DNA of 64,000 bases from Profundicola chukchiensis (GTDB lineage: Bacteria > Bacteroidota > Bacteroidia > Flavobacteriales > Weeksellaceae). The stretch covers positions 248,001 to 312,000 of the forward strand of contig NZ_JANAIE010000003.1 in assembly GCF_029664245.1 (NCBI RefSeq), in the 5' to 3' direction. The notes below the pieces were generated by a model. That model was not told the DNA's origin. It did no database searches and worked only from the letters and a program-made list of their open reading frames with translations. This document shows, piece by piece, positions 35,014 to 43,458 of the stretch (position 1 is the stretch's first letter; each line of letters starts with the position of its first letter). The position numbers and the translations under genes were made by a program.

Positions 35014-35532
35014 ATGAAGAAATACTTTACGAAGTACGAGTTTCGATGGGCTTTTATAATCTTATTGCTTTCCCTCTTGTGGACAGCTTTTGAATATGAG
35101 ATGGGTTGGCATGACCAAGATTATAAAATGCATCGATATTTGACTTTTCTATTCATAATTCCTTTAACCTTAGGTTATATATTATTCATATTAGACAAAA
35201 GAGCACATAGGTATAAGAAGCGATTTAAGTTTAAACATGCTTTTAACTCAGCCATGGGGTTGACAATTCTAATTGCATTGTTTACCATTCCTATACAATT
35301 TTTAATTCATTATTATATTTCTCCAGATTATTTAGAAACAGCCAAAAGCTACTCTATCACACAAGGAGAAATGACGGAAACACAAGCTCGTGATATCTAT
35401 ACTATCAAGAATTACGTGATACTTTTCCCTCTCTTGTATTTATTTTTCGGGATTTTCTTGTCAATTGTTTTAGGTCTTACCCTCAACAGAGATAGTAGAA
35501 AAACGAGAGCGAAATCGAGATCTAGACGTTAA
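35014..35532 (+). CDS. DUF4199-like membrane protein
   Basis: 172 residues with four predicted membrane helices (~13-29, ~43-62, ~79-98 and ~131-152) and a very basic C terminus (RDSRKTRAKSRSRR). Length and helix layout fit the DUF4199 family common in Bacteroidota. The conserved helix-3/4 segment with the TETQARDIYTIKN loop supports this. Function unknown. An AAGGAG sequence (35006-35011) lies only two bases from the ATG, unusually close for a Shine-Dalgarno site. The stop is adjacent to the convergent dtd. Confidence 0.7.
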   Translation: MKKYFTKYEFRWAFIILLLSLLWTAFEYEMGWHDQDYKMHRYLTFLFIIPLTLGYILFILDKRAHRYKKRFKFKHAFNSAMGLTILIALFTIPIQFLIHYYISPDYLETAKSYSITQGEMTETQARDIYTIKNYVILFPLLYLFFGIFLSIVLGLTLNRDSRKTRAKSRSRR

Positions 35533-35988
35533 TTATAAATCTCTGATTTTAGAATCCAGAACAATGGTTACTGGACCATCATTTAAGAGTGATACCTTCA
35601 TATCCGCTCCAAACTCACCTTTTTGAACTTTTTTACCTAAGGCAACTTCTGTTTCTTTGAGGAACTTCTCATAATATGGAATGGCAACATCGGGCTTAGC
35701 TGCACGTATATAAGAAGGGCGATTTCCTTTTTTGCAATTGGCGTGAAGCGTAAATTGACTAACGATTAACATTTCGCCATCAATATCTTTTACAGACTTA
35801 TTCATCACATCATTTTCATCATTAAAAATGCGTAATTGAGTGATTTTTTTAATCATCCAATCAAAGTCATCCTGTTCTTCTTGCTCTTCAAATCCAACTA
35901 AAACGAGTAAACCTTGATTGATTTGTCCAATAATTTCCCCGTCAACTTTTACCTCAGCGTTTTTAACTCTTTGAATAATCGTCCTCAT
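35533..35988 (-). CDS. dtd: D-aminoacyl-tRNA deacylase
   Basis: 151 residues. Removes D-amino acids, and glycine from mischarged tRNA-Ala, to protect translation. The two signatures are present: MLIVSQFTLHANCKKGNRPSY with the SQFTL motif, and LLNDGPVTIVLDS near the C terminus with the cross-subunit Gly-Pro. Start MRTIIQRVKNAEVKVDGE is typical. The reading frame overlaps the end of rsgA by 26 bases, an uncommonly long overlap that implies coupled translation. Confidence 0.96.
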   Translation of the reverse strand: MRTIIQRVKNAEVKVDGEIIGQINQGLLVLVGFEEQEEQDDFDWMIKKITQLRIFNDENDVMNKSVKDIDGEMLIVSQFTLHANCKKGNRPSYIRAAKPDVAIPYYEKFLKETEVALGKKVQKGEFGADMKVSLLNDGPVTIVLDSKIRDL

Positions 35989-36892
35989 TGATTTCTTCTA
36001 AAAATGTTAGATAACTTTCATATCGACTTCCGGCTATTTCGCCTTCTTCTACAGCTTTTCTTACAGCACATTTTGGTTCCAGTAAATGATTGCAATTATG
36101 GAATCTACAATCGCCTCTTAAAGCGAAAATTTCAGGAAAATAATCCTGCATTTCGTCCTTATCTATCTCTACTAGGCCAAACTCTTTAATTCCAGGCGTA
36201 TCAATTACATATCCACCAAATGGCCATTCATACATCTGTGCAAAAGTGGTAGTGTGCTTTCCTTTGTTATTAAAACCAGAAACAACTTTAGTTTTTAAAT
36301 CTAAACCTGGTGAGAGTGCATTTACCAAAGTAGACTTTCCAACCCCTGAATGTCCAGCGACTAAACTAATTTTTCCTTTTAATTTAGCCTTTAATTCATC
36401 TAATCCATCACCCCTCAAAGCCGAAACCGTCATCGTATCATAACCTATATCTTCATAAGTGAATTTCATATCCTCATGAATCTCGATTTCTTCTTCTCGC
36501 CATTCATCAACTTTGTTAAATACCATCATCACAGGAATTTGATAAGCTTCGCAAGTCACCAAAAATCTATCAATAAAACCTGTAGAAGTTCGTGGGTTTG
36601 CAATGGTAATTATTAAGAAAGCTAAATCGATGTTTGAAGCGATGATATGCGTTCTTTTAGACAAATTCACCGAACGACGAATGATGTAATTATTTCTAGG
36701 ATAAATATTCGTAATTACGGCTAAATCATCACTATCTAAATCAAAATCTACATGATCACCCACTGCCAAAGGATTGGTGTGAGAAATTTGATCTAACCTG
36801 AATTTCCCACGAATACGCGCTTCGTAGTCCTTTCCATCTTCACTTCTAACGACATACCAACTGCCTGTTGATTTGGTGACTAGACCTTTCAT
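35963..36892 (-). CDS. rsgA: ribosome small-subunit GTPase RsgA
   Basis: 309 residues. A late 30S assembly checkpoint GTPase. N-terminal OB domain (~1-70), then a circularly permuted GTPase domain: G4 VFNKVDEW precedes G1 VAGHSGVGKSTLVN and G3 IDTPGIKEFGL. The C-terminal zinc knuckle CRFHNCNHLLEPKC follows. The order of G motifs (4-1-3) is the family's signature. It overlaps the DAHP synthase gene by four bases upstream and dtd by 26 bases downstream. Confidence 0.97.
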   Translation of the reverse strand: MKGLVTKSTGSWYVVRSEDGKDYEARIRGKFRLDQISHTNPLAVGDHVDFDLDSDDLAVITNIYPRNNYIIRRSVNLSKRTHIIASNIDLAFLIITIANPRTSTGFIDRFLVTCEAYQIPVMMVFNKVDEWREEEIEIHEDMKFTYEDIGYDTMTVSALRGDGLDELKAKLKGKISLVAGHSGVGKSTLVNALSPGLDLKTKVVSGFNNKGKHTTTFAQMYEWPFGGYVIDTPGIKEFGLVEIDKDEMQDYFPEIFALRGDCRFHNCNHLLEPKCAVRKAVEEGEIAGSRYESYLTFLEEINEDDYSKS

Positions 36893-37962
36893 ATGCTTGT
36901 GTTTTCTGCCATAATAGTGTTTTGAATTTTAATCGACTCTTGGTGAATAGCTGTCATAAAATCATGAACAAACTGTTCTGAAAGTCCTTGCTCAAGTGCT
37001 AATTCAATCATACACTCGCGCAAATTATTCCATCTTTTCGGTTGATAAACTGTAATATTATGTTCTTTCTTTAATTCGCCAATCTCCTTAGCTACTTTCA
37101 TTCTTTCGGAAAGTAATTCTAGAACAGCTCTGTCTTTATCATCAATTTGATTTCTCAATCTTTCTAAAGTCAAATGATAATCAACATTTTCCTGATCTAG
37201 AGAGCGGATTTTTAAATTCTTTATAATACTCTTTAATTTCTCAGGCGTCACTTGTTGCGCAGCATCGCTCCAAGCTTCATCAGGTGTGTGATGTGTTTCA
37301 ACCATTAATCCATCAAACCCAAAGTTGAAGGATTTTTGAGCAACTTCTTCTACTAAATTTCTATCACCTGCAATATGCGAAGGGTCGCAAAGCAATGGAA
37401 TCTCTGGATATTTATTTTTAAAATCTAAGGCAATTTGCCACTGTGGCTGATTTCGGTATCTATCTTTTTTATAGGTAGAAAACCCACGATGAATAGCACC
37501 CAACTTAGTAATTCCCTGACCATTTAATCTTTCTAAAGCTCCAATCCAAAGATCAAGATCTGGGTTGACAGGATTTTTAACCAAAACGATTTTATCCGTT
37601 CCTTTTAGAGCTTCTGCAATTTCTTGAACCTGAAACGGGTTTACTGTAGTTCTTGCACCAATCCACAAGATATCTACATCGTATTCCAAGGCTAATTTAG
37701 CATGATTGGCGTTCGCTATTTCAGTAGTGATTTTAAAACCATAATCGTCTTTCACTTTTTTAAGCCAATTCAAACCTATAGCTCCAACACCTTCAAATGA
37801 ATTAGGCTTAGTTCTAGGCTTCCAAATTCCGGCTCTAAAAATCTTAACCTGCGGAGGTAATTCAGATGCAATTCTAAGCATTTGCTCCTCACTCTCTGCA
37901 CTACATGGCCCTGCTATGAACAAGGGTTCCTTAAAATCGTCTATCCAATTTGTTATGTTCAT
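36889..37962 (-). CDS. DAHP synthase / chorismate mutase (type II) fusion
   Basis: 357 residues. The N-terminal ~260 residues form a DAHP synthase of the AroA-I-beta type, which joins phosphoenolpyruvate and erythrose 4-phosphate as the first shikimate step: FIAGPCSAESEEQM, RAGIWKPRTKPNSFEG, LWIGARTTVNPF, CDPSHIAGDRN and LMVETHHTPDEA. The C-terminal ~90 residues (RNQIDDKDRAVLELLSERMKVAKEIGELKKEH) are an AroQ-type chorismate mutase. Fusion places the branch-point enzyme next to the pathway's entry, which may allow feedback control. It overlaps rsgA by four bases. Confidence 0.95.
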   Translation of the reverse strand: MNITNWIDDFKEPLFIAGPCSAESEEQMLRIASELPPQVKIFRAGIWKPRTKPNSFEGVGAIGLNWLKKVKDDYGFKITTEIANANHAKLALEYDVDILWIGARTTVNPFQVQEIAEALKGTDKIVLVKNPVNPDLDLWIGALERLNGQGITKLGAIHRGFSTYKKDRYRNQPQWQIALDFKNKYPEIPLLCDPSHIAGDRNLVEEVAQKSFNFGFDGLMVETHHTPDEAWSDAAQQVTPEKLKSIIKNLKIRSLDQENVDYHLTLERLRNQIDDKDRAVLELLSERMKVAKEIGELKKEHNITVYQPKRWNNLRECMIELALEQGLSEQFVHDFMTAIHQESIKIQNTIMAENTSI

Positions 37963-37966
37963 TTTG

Positions 37967-37974
37967 TAAATTTA
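37967..37974 (-). promoter_or_regulatory. -7-like box of the DAHP synthase operon
   Basis: TAAATTTA (self-complementary), one base from TAnnTTTG, four bases (CAAA) before the ATG at 37962. Confidence 0.35.
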
Positions 37975-38131
37975 AACATTATTCGTTATAATTTTTAAAA
38001 CCAGCTTGTTTTCAATAAAATCATATCTACTTCTACTAGCTATTTTAATGCGTTATTGCTTCTCGTTTATTTCCGTTAATTTTGCCAATATTGATAGCAT
38101 TTAATTCCTATTGCATTAAAACTAATCATTC

Positions 38132-38779
38132 ATGACAAAAGCCGAAAAAGTTCAATTTATCATCGACTCACTTCAAGAGTTATACCCAAATCCAAAACCT
38201 GCATTAGATCATAAAGACCCTTACACCTTGTTGGTAGCGGTGGCTTTATCTGCACAAACAACGGATAAAAAGGTAAATGAAGTAACACCGGGATTATTTG
38301 CTGTGGCTGATTCGCCTTCCAAAATGGCAAAATTAAGTATTGACCATATCAAGGAGTTGATTACAGGCATTGGACTTAATAATTCTAAATCTAAAAATTT
38401 ACATTTAATGGCCAATCAACTGATGGATAGACATCAAGGAATTGTACCTGATAATTTTGAAGATTTAGAAGCCTTAGCAGGTGTGGGACATAAAACGGCA
38501 TCTGTTGTCATGGCTCAAGCTTTTGGAATTCCTGCTTTTCCGGTTGATACGCATATTCACAGGTTGATGTGGCGTTGGAATTTGAGCAACGGAAAAAATG
38601 TAGAACAAACCGAAAAAGATGCTAAAAGATTGTTCCCTAGAGAAATTTGGAACGATTTACACTTACAAATCATTTACTACGGAAGAGAATACTCTCCGGC
38701 GCGTGGTTTAGATATTCAAAAAGACTTTATCACTAGAAAAATCGGACGAAAAAGCTTTTTAAAAACCTTGATTAAATAA
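38132..38779 (+). CDS. nth: endonuclease III-like DNA glycosylase without Fe-S cluster
   Basis: 215 residues. A base-excision repair glycosylase/AP lyase for oxidised pyrimidines. The helix-hairpin-helix motif LEALAGVGHKTASVVMAQAF has the catalytic Lys121, and VDTHIHR has the catalytic Asp139, matching E. coli Lys120 and Asp138. The C-terminal Fe-S loop with four cysteines is absent; the matching stretch reads YYGREYSPARGLDIQKDF, and I find no cysteine in the whole protein. The stop overlaps the hemW start by one base. Confidence 0.9.
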   Translation: MTKAEKVQFIIDSLQELYPNPKPALDHKDPYTLLVAVALSAQTTDKKVNEVTPGLFAVADSPSKMAKLSIDHIKELITGIGLNNSKSKNLHLMANQLMDRHQGIVPDNFEDLEALAGVGHKTASVVMAQAFGIPAFPVDTHIHRLMWRWNLSNGKNVEQTEKDAKRLFPREIWNDLHLQIIYYGREYSPARGLDIQKDFITRKIGRKSFLKTLIK

Positions 38780-39900
38780 TGCATTTATACCTACACATTC
38801 CTTTCTGTAAACAAAAATGCAGTTATTGTAATTTTCATTTTTCAACTTCATTTAAGCAAAAAGCCGATATGGTGGATGCGATTTGTAAAGAATTGAAATT
38901 GCGTCAACATGAAATCACAAAACCCCTAGAAACCATATATTTAGGCGGTGGAACTCCTTCTGTTTTAGATGCTAGTGAATTTTATCAAATATTTCATCAG
39001 ATTGAAACATTATTTGAAATTGCACCTAATGCTGAAATCACATTAGAGGCAAATCCTGATGACTTAAATGCCAGTAAAGTCAAGGAAATTAGACAATCTC
39101 CAATCAATCGTTTGAGTATGGGAGTTCAGTCTTTTTTTGATGAAGATTTAAAATTAATGAATCGCGCTCACACAGCTCAAGAAGCCGATGCTAGCATTAA
39201 AAGATCTCAAGACGCTGGTATTGAAAACATTTCAATTGACTTGATTTATGGTTCTCCCACAACAACTAACGAAATGTGGAAGCAAAACCTGAAAAAAGCC
39301 ATAGATTTAAAAGTGCCACATGTATCATCTTACGCGTTAACTATTGAACCAAAAACTATTATTCAACATCAAATAAACAAAGGAATATTAGCCGATGTTG
39401 ACGATGAAAAACAACAGCATCAATTTCAAATGATGGTGGAAACTTTGACTTCTCATGGTTTTGATCATTATGAGATTTCAAACTTTGGAAAACCCGACTT
39501 TTACTCCAAGCACAATACTTCTTATTGGTTAGGGAAATTATACACTGGTGTTGGTCCTTCTGCGCATGGTTACAACGGCCGCGAACGTTATTGGAACATT
39601 GCAAACAACAGCAAATACATTCAGTCGATTCAGCAGAATAAATTAAACCAAGAAAGAGAAATCTTGAGTCCCAATGACATTCTTAATGAATTGACTATGA
39701 TTGGTCTTAGGACGGTTTATGGCATTGATTTAAAACATTTAAAAGATCAAGTTCCCGAAGATTTATTTGCGGAATGGCAAGAAAATACGAAGCAATTTAT
39801 TGAAGAAGGAAAGCTTGTTTTAAAGGAAAACAAACTCTATTTAAATCCAGAGTTTAGATTTTTTGCTGATGGTATCGCGTCTGATTTGTTTATTGTTTAG
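38779..39900 (+). CDS. hemW: radical SAM protein HemW, heme chaperone
   Basis: 373 residues. The start MHLYLHIPFCKQKCSYCNF carries the radical SAM motif with cysteines 10, 14 and 17. A Phe follows instead of the fourth cysteine of HemN (CxxxCxxCxF), placing it in HemW, which binds heme rather than oxidising coproporphyrinogen. Further motifs: TIYLGGGTPSVL, ANPDDL, NRLSMGVQSF, ISIDLIYGSP, SSYALTIEPKT and YEISNFGKP. It is coupled to nth by a one-base overlap; murI follows after nine bases. Confidence 0.92.
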   Translation: MHLYLHIPFCKQKCSYCNFHFSTSFKQKADMVDAICKELKLRQHEITKPLETIYLGGGTPSVLDASEFYQIFHQIETLFEIAPNAEITLEANPDDLNASKVKEIRQSPINRLSMGVQSFFDEDLKLMNRAHTAQEADASIKRSQDAGIENISIDLIYGSPTTTNEMWKQNLKKAIDLKVPHVSSYALTIEPKTIIQHQINKGILADVDDEKQQHQFQMMVETLTSHGFDHYEISNFGKPDFYSKHNTSYWLGKLYTGVGPSAHGYNGRERYWNIANNSKYIQSIQQNKLNQEREILSPNDILNELTMIGLRTVYGIDLKHLKDQVPEDLFAEWQENTKQFIEEGKLVLKENKLYLNPEFRFFADGIASDLFIV

Positions 39901-39905
39901 CTTTG
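39898..39905 (+). promoter_or_regulatory. -7-like box of murI overlapping the hemW stop
   Basis: TAGCTTTG fits TAnnTTTG; its TAG is the hemW stop codon. Four bases separate it from the murI ATG. Confidence 0.4.
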
Positions 39906-39909
39906 CATA

Positions 39910-40713
39910 ATGAGTGACGAGAGACCCATTGGAGTTTTTGATTCGGGTGTTGGTGGATTGACGATAGCTAAAGCTATTAAGAAGGTTTTACCACAGGAGA
40001 GTATTATCTATTTCGGTGATGCTAAGCATTTGCCTTATGGAAATAAATCTCCAGAAACTATTCAGACTTTTTCTAAAAATATTACCCAATTTTTAATAGA
40101 GCAGAATTGTAAGGTTATTGTCGTGGCTTGTAATACAGCTTCTTCAAACGCCTTGGCAGAAATAAAATCTATTGCTGACCCTAAGGGAATTCCTGTCATT
40201 GATGTAATTACACCTGTAGCTGAAAAAGTTGCTTATAGTTTTTATCAAAAAATTGGTGTGATTGCTACCAAAGCAACCGTAGATTCTGGCGTTTATAAAA
40301 AAGCCATCAGAAAATTCAACAAACACATTAAAGTACAAGAGTTTGCAACGCCATTATTTGTTCCAGTAATTGAAGAAGGCTTGGCTAATTCAAAGATTTC
40401 TAAGGCGGCTGTAGATAACTATATGTCGAACAAAAAATTAAAAGATATAGATTCTATTATTTTGGGTTGTACACATTATCCTTTAATCCAAAAAGAAATC
40501 GCGGAATATTTTGATGGACGTGTACAAGTTGTTGACTCTCCTTTCATTGTAGCTCATTCGCTTAAAGATATTTTATTTAAAAACGAGAGTTTAAGTCAAG
40601 AAAAAGAAGCTAGCTATAAATTCTATGTTTCTGATTTCACCAAAAACTTCCAACGTTTAGCTAGAAGGTTTTTCGGAAGAAATATTCAACTGGAGTTAAA
40701 GCAGTTACATTAA
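39910..40713 (+). CDS. murI: glutamate racemase
   Basis: 267 residues. Interconverts L- and D-glutamate to supply D-Glu for peptidoglycan. The two catalytic cysteines lie in VACNTASSNAL and LGCTHYPLI, with VFDSGVGGLTI and YFGDAKHLPYG as further signature segments. A VIDVITPVAEK stretch is in the middle. It may be transcribed from its own promoter within the hemW stop, and also from read-through of nth-hemW. Its 3' end faces cysQ with 18 bases between them. Confidence 0.96.
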   Translation: MSDERPIGVFDSGVGGLTIAKAIKKVLPQESIIYFGDAKHLPYGNKSPETIQTFSKNITQFLIEQNCKVIVVACNTASSNALAEIKSIADPKGIPVIDVITPVAEKVAYSFYQKIGVIATKATVDSGVYKKAIRKFNKHIKVQEFATPLFVPVIEEGLANSKISKAAVDNYMSNKKLKDIDSIILGCTHYPLIQKEIAEYFDGRVQVVDSPFIVAHSLKDILFKNESLSQEKEASYKFYVSDFTKNFQRLARRFFGRNIQLELKQLH

Positions 40714-40731
40714 AAAATTTAATTTTTAAAA

Positions 40732-41553
40732 TTACCATTTCATGGCATAACCTTCGATGCGCATGTCTTCTCGCTCGTAATTAATTTCTAGATCTGTATT
40801 TGGTTGAAGTAGCTTTAAGCCGGCATATTTACAAATCGCGTGACCACCGGCAACATCCCAAAAATTAAATCTAGTAAATCTTAAATATTCATTGGCCTTA
40901 CGTTCTGCCATTAAACCTAATTTAATCGCCGAACCCATAGTCACCAATTCCAAATCTGGGTATTTCTCTTTTAATTTATTGATATGCGCCTCTATCTTTG
41001 GATGACGATGATAGCGACTCGCCATAAACATCTGTTTTTCTTGTAGAGGATGATTCGGTAAAGATTCAGAATTAGAAATTAAATAATTTAAAAAGTCATC
41101 GCTTTCAAGGTTTTTCTCCAAATCATCAAAGCTTGAATTAAATTTAAATGAACCAACACCTTCTGCTGCAAAGTAAAATAAATCCAAGGCTGGAGCATAT
41201 AAAACACCAAGTTTAGAAGTATTTTCATCAACCAATCCCACCGAAACACAAAACTCATCTGTTCTATCTACAAAATCATGCGTTCCGTCTATAGGGTCAA
41301 TGCACCAATAAGCATTATTTTGACGAAACTCATGGGTGTAATGTCCACTTTCCTCGCTAATCACCGTAATTTTTGTCGGCTGAAGATGTTTCATTAAAAT
41401 ATCATTAGCCGCTAAATCTGCAGAAGTCACAGGTGAACCATCTTGTTTTATTTCAGTTTCGTATTCTGATTTATACTGTCTGAATATTTCTTTTCCTGCT
41501 AAGAAAGTTGCTTTGGTAGCAATATCGAGTAATTGCTTAAATTCATGCTTCAT
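40732..41553 (-). CDS. cysQ: 3'(2'),5'-bisphosphate nucleotidase CysQ
   Basis: 273 residues. Hydrolyses 3'-phosphoadenosine 5'-phosphate, a toxic by-product of sulfate assimilation, to AMP. The lithium-sensitive phosphatase motifs are present: ISEESGHY, DPIDGTHDFVDRTDEFCVSVGLV (metal-binding Asp residues and the loop) and the C-terminal FNFWDVAGGHAICKYAGL. An inositol monophosphatase reading cannot be excluded, but the length and TDEFCV segment favour CysQ. No other sulfur-assimilation gene is nearby. Confidence 0.9.
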   Translation of the reverse strand: MKHEFKQLLDIATKATFLAGKEIFRQYKSEYETEIKQDGSPVTSADLAANDILMKHLQPTKITVISEESGHYTHEFRQNNAYWCIDPIDGTHDFVDRTDEFCVSVGLVDENTSKLGVLYAPALDLFYFAAEGVGSFKFNSSFDDLEKNLESDDFLNYLISNSESLPNHPLQEKQMFMASRYHRHPKIEAHINKLKEKYPDLELVTMGSAIKLGLMAERKANEYLRFTRFNFWDVAGGHAICKYAGLKLLQPNTDLEINYEREDMRIEGYAMKW

Positions 41554-41605
41554 AATCTATCCTTAAAATTTATGAAAGACAATGTAAGCCTTTCTAATTA
41601 AAATA

Positions 41606-42118
41606 TTAAATCCAGTTCCAACCAGCATTTGTGGATAATTGCCACATCACATATACTAAGAATATCAGCGATAAAAGCATTCCAATTCCGGTGCTAATCA
41701 TAAAGCCAACAAAAGTCCCGAATGCTGCTTTGAAAGAAGCTTTGGTGTTACTTTTATTCAGAAGAAATTCCCCAATAAAGGCTCCTAAAAATGGGGCGAT
41801 AATAATTGAAACCAAACCAAATGGAGCGAAAATTATACCCACTAACAAGCCTATTGATGCTCCAATAACACCATATCTAGATCCGCCAAATTTCTTGGAA
41901 CTATAAGCTGGAAGTACATAATTGACTGCCTGAAAAGCTAAAACTATGATTCCCAAAACAATCAAGGTGGGCCAACCATAATCAGCGAAGCTGGTATATT
42001 TAAAAATAACCAATCCCAACCAAGATAAAAGCGTCCCTGGCAACACGGGTAAAAATGACCCAAAAAAGCCTATAACCAAGCACAATAGTGAAATTATAGT
42101 TAATGTATTTTCCTCCAT
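41606..42118 (-). CDS. DUF456 membrane protein
   Basis: 170 residues with about five hydrophobic helices. The DUF456 signature is visible: LVIGFFGSFLPVLPGTLLSWLGLVIF near the start, then VNYVLPAYSSKKFGGSRYGVIGASIG, IFAPFGLVSIIIAPFLGAFIGEFL and the glycine-zipper-like end. The Gly-rich segments suggest close helix packing. Function unknown. The divergent MscS-type gene lies upstream; cysQ is 52 bases downstream on the same strand and may share its transcript. Confidence 0.88.
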   Translation of the reverse strand: MEENTLTIISLLCLVIGFFGSFLPVLPGTLLSWLGLVIFKYTSFADYGWPTLIVLGIIVLAFQAVNYVLPAYSSKKFGGSRYGVIGASIGLLVGIIFAPFGLVSIIIAPFLGAFIGEFLLNKSNTKASFKAAFGTFVGFMISTGIGMLLSLIFLVYVMWQLSTNAGWNWI

Positions 42119-42169
42119 ACTTCAAAGGTACATTTTTTGCATAAATCAAGCATTCAATCAAGAATATGT

Positions 42170-42177
42170 TAACTTTG
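42170..42177 (+). promoter_or_regulatory. -7 promoter box of the MscS-type gene
   Basis: TAACTTTG ends six bases before the ATG at 42184. It lies inside the longer reading frame that starts at 42166, which argues for the later ATG. Confidence 0.5.
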
Positions 42178-42183
42178 CTCTTT

Positions 42184-43443
42184 ATGAGTTGGTACACTAA
42201 ACAAGAATTAAAACCCTTTAGAAATGAATGGGTGGAACAATTTCAGACTTATATTTCTGAATTTGTAGGTCCGCAGTATGAGACTATATCACTCATTGTG
42301 GTAGGTGTGACACTTTTGATAGGTTTATTCATAATTTTAGATTTTATAATTAAGAATATCCTACTCTATTTCACTAAAAAGTTAGTCAACCTTACCAACT
42401 TTGAATGGGATAATCATTTTTATGATCACAAGGTTTTCAATTCCTTGTTTCACTTGATTCCTTTGGCGCTCACCAGAATATTAGCTCCCTATGTACTCTA
42501 CCCGACTCCCAATGTCTTGGATGGAATGGGAAAACTTTTCGATATTGGGTTTGTGCTCATTATTCTGCAGTTGTTTCTAAGAGGAGCTGATGCTGTATTG
42601 TCTATTGCCACCGACGAGAATAATTACCGTACAGTTGCTGTTCGTACTTTTAGTCAATTGATGAAGATTATCACCATATTTTTTGTGGTTTTAATTGTCA
42701 TTTCCATTTTATTTAATGTTCAATGGGGAAGCATTATAGCAGGACTTGGTGCGGCAACGGCGATTTTATTATTAATTTTTAAAGACACCATTCTAGGTTT
42801 TGTTTCGGGAATTCAAATTGCCTCTAACAAGATGGTTAAAGTGGGCGATTGGATTGCTATTCCTAAATATAATGTTGAAGGAACTGTGAAGGAAATCAAC
42901 TTAGTTTCTTGTAAAATCGAGAACTTTGACAAGACTATTTCTTCGGTTCCAACTTATGATTTAATTACCACTGAGGTAAAGAATTATGAGGCGATGAAAC
43001 ACACCAATACGCGTCGTATTATGCGTTCGATTGTATTTAATGTGAAGTCCTTTAAATTCTGCTCAGATGAAATGCTTGAGAAATATCAAACCATAGATTT
43101 AATCAAGAATTATATTACGCGTAGAAGACTCGAACTGGCTAAAGCCAACGTTCATTCTGCTGATCCAAATCAATTAGCTAATGGAAGAAGACTAACGAAT
43201 ATTGGAGTTTTTAGAAAATATGCTCAAAGTTACTTACAAGAAAATCCAAATATTTCTAACTCAGACACGCTAATTGTTCGACAGTTAGAAATCACACCAC
43301 AAGGGATGCCTTTACAAATTTATTGTTTCTCAAAAACCTCGGATTGGGTTGAATATGAAACAGTTCAATCAGATTTATTTGATCATCTAGTGACAGCAAG
43401 TAGAGAATTTGATCTAGAAGTTATGCAAACCTTGACTGGTTAA
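42184..43443 (+). CDS. mechanosensitive channel, MscS family
   Basis: 419 residues from the ATG at 42184. Four to five membrane helices occupy ~1-200, followed by the MscS pore and beta domain: WGSIIAGLGAATAILLLIFKDTILGFVSGIQIASNKMVKVGDWIAIPKYNVEGTVKEI, with the typical GLG-A pore helix and the GDWI beta motif. A long C-terminal cytoplasmic part follows. It resembles YbdG-type channels, which gate poorly under tension. It should protect against osmotic downshock. An ATG six codons upstream is less likely because it precedes the -7 box. Followed by pdxJ after 15 bases. Confidence 0.9.
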   Translation: MSWYTKQELKPFRNEWVEQFQTYISEFVGPQYETISLIVVGVTLLIGLFIILDFIIKNILLYFTKKLVNLTNFEWDNHFYDHKVFNSLFHLIPLALTRILAPYVLYPTPNVLDGMGKLFDIGFVLIILQLFLRGADAVLSIATDENNYRTVAVRTFSQLMKIITIFFVVLIVISILFNVQWGSIIAGLGAATAILLLIFKDTILGFVSGIQIASNKMVKVGDWIAIPKYNVEGTVKEINLVSCKIENFDKTISSVPTYDLITTEVKNYEAMKHTNTRRIMRSIVFNVKSFKFCSDEMLEKYQTIDLIKNYITRRRLELAKANVHSADPNQLANGRRLTNIGVFRKYAQSYLQENPNISNSDTLIVRQLEITPQGMPLQIYCFSKTSDWVEYETVQSDLFDHLVTASREFDLEVMQTLTG

Positions 43444-43458
43444 AATCATTTTTAAATT

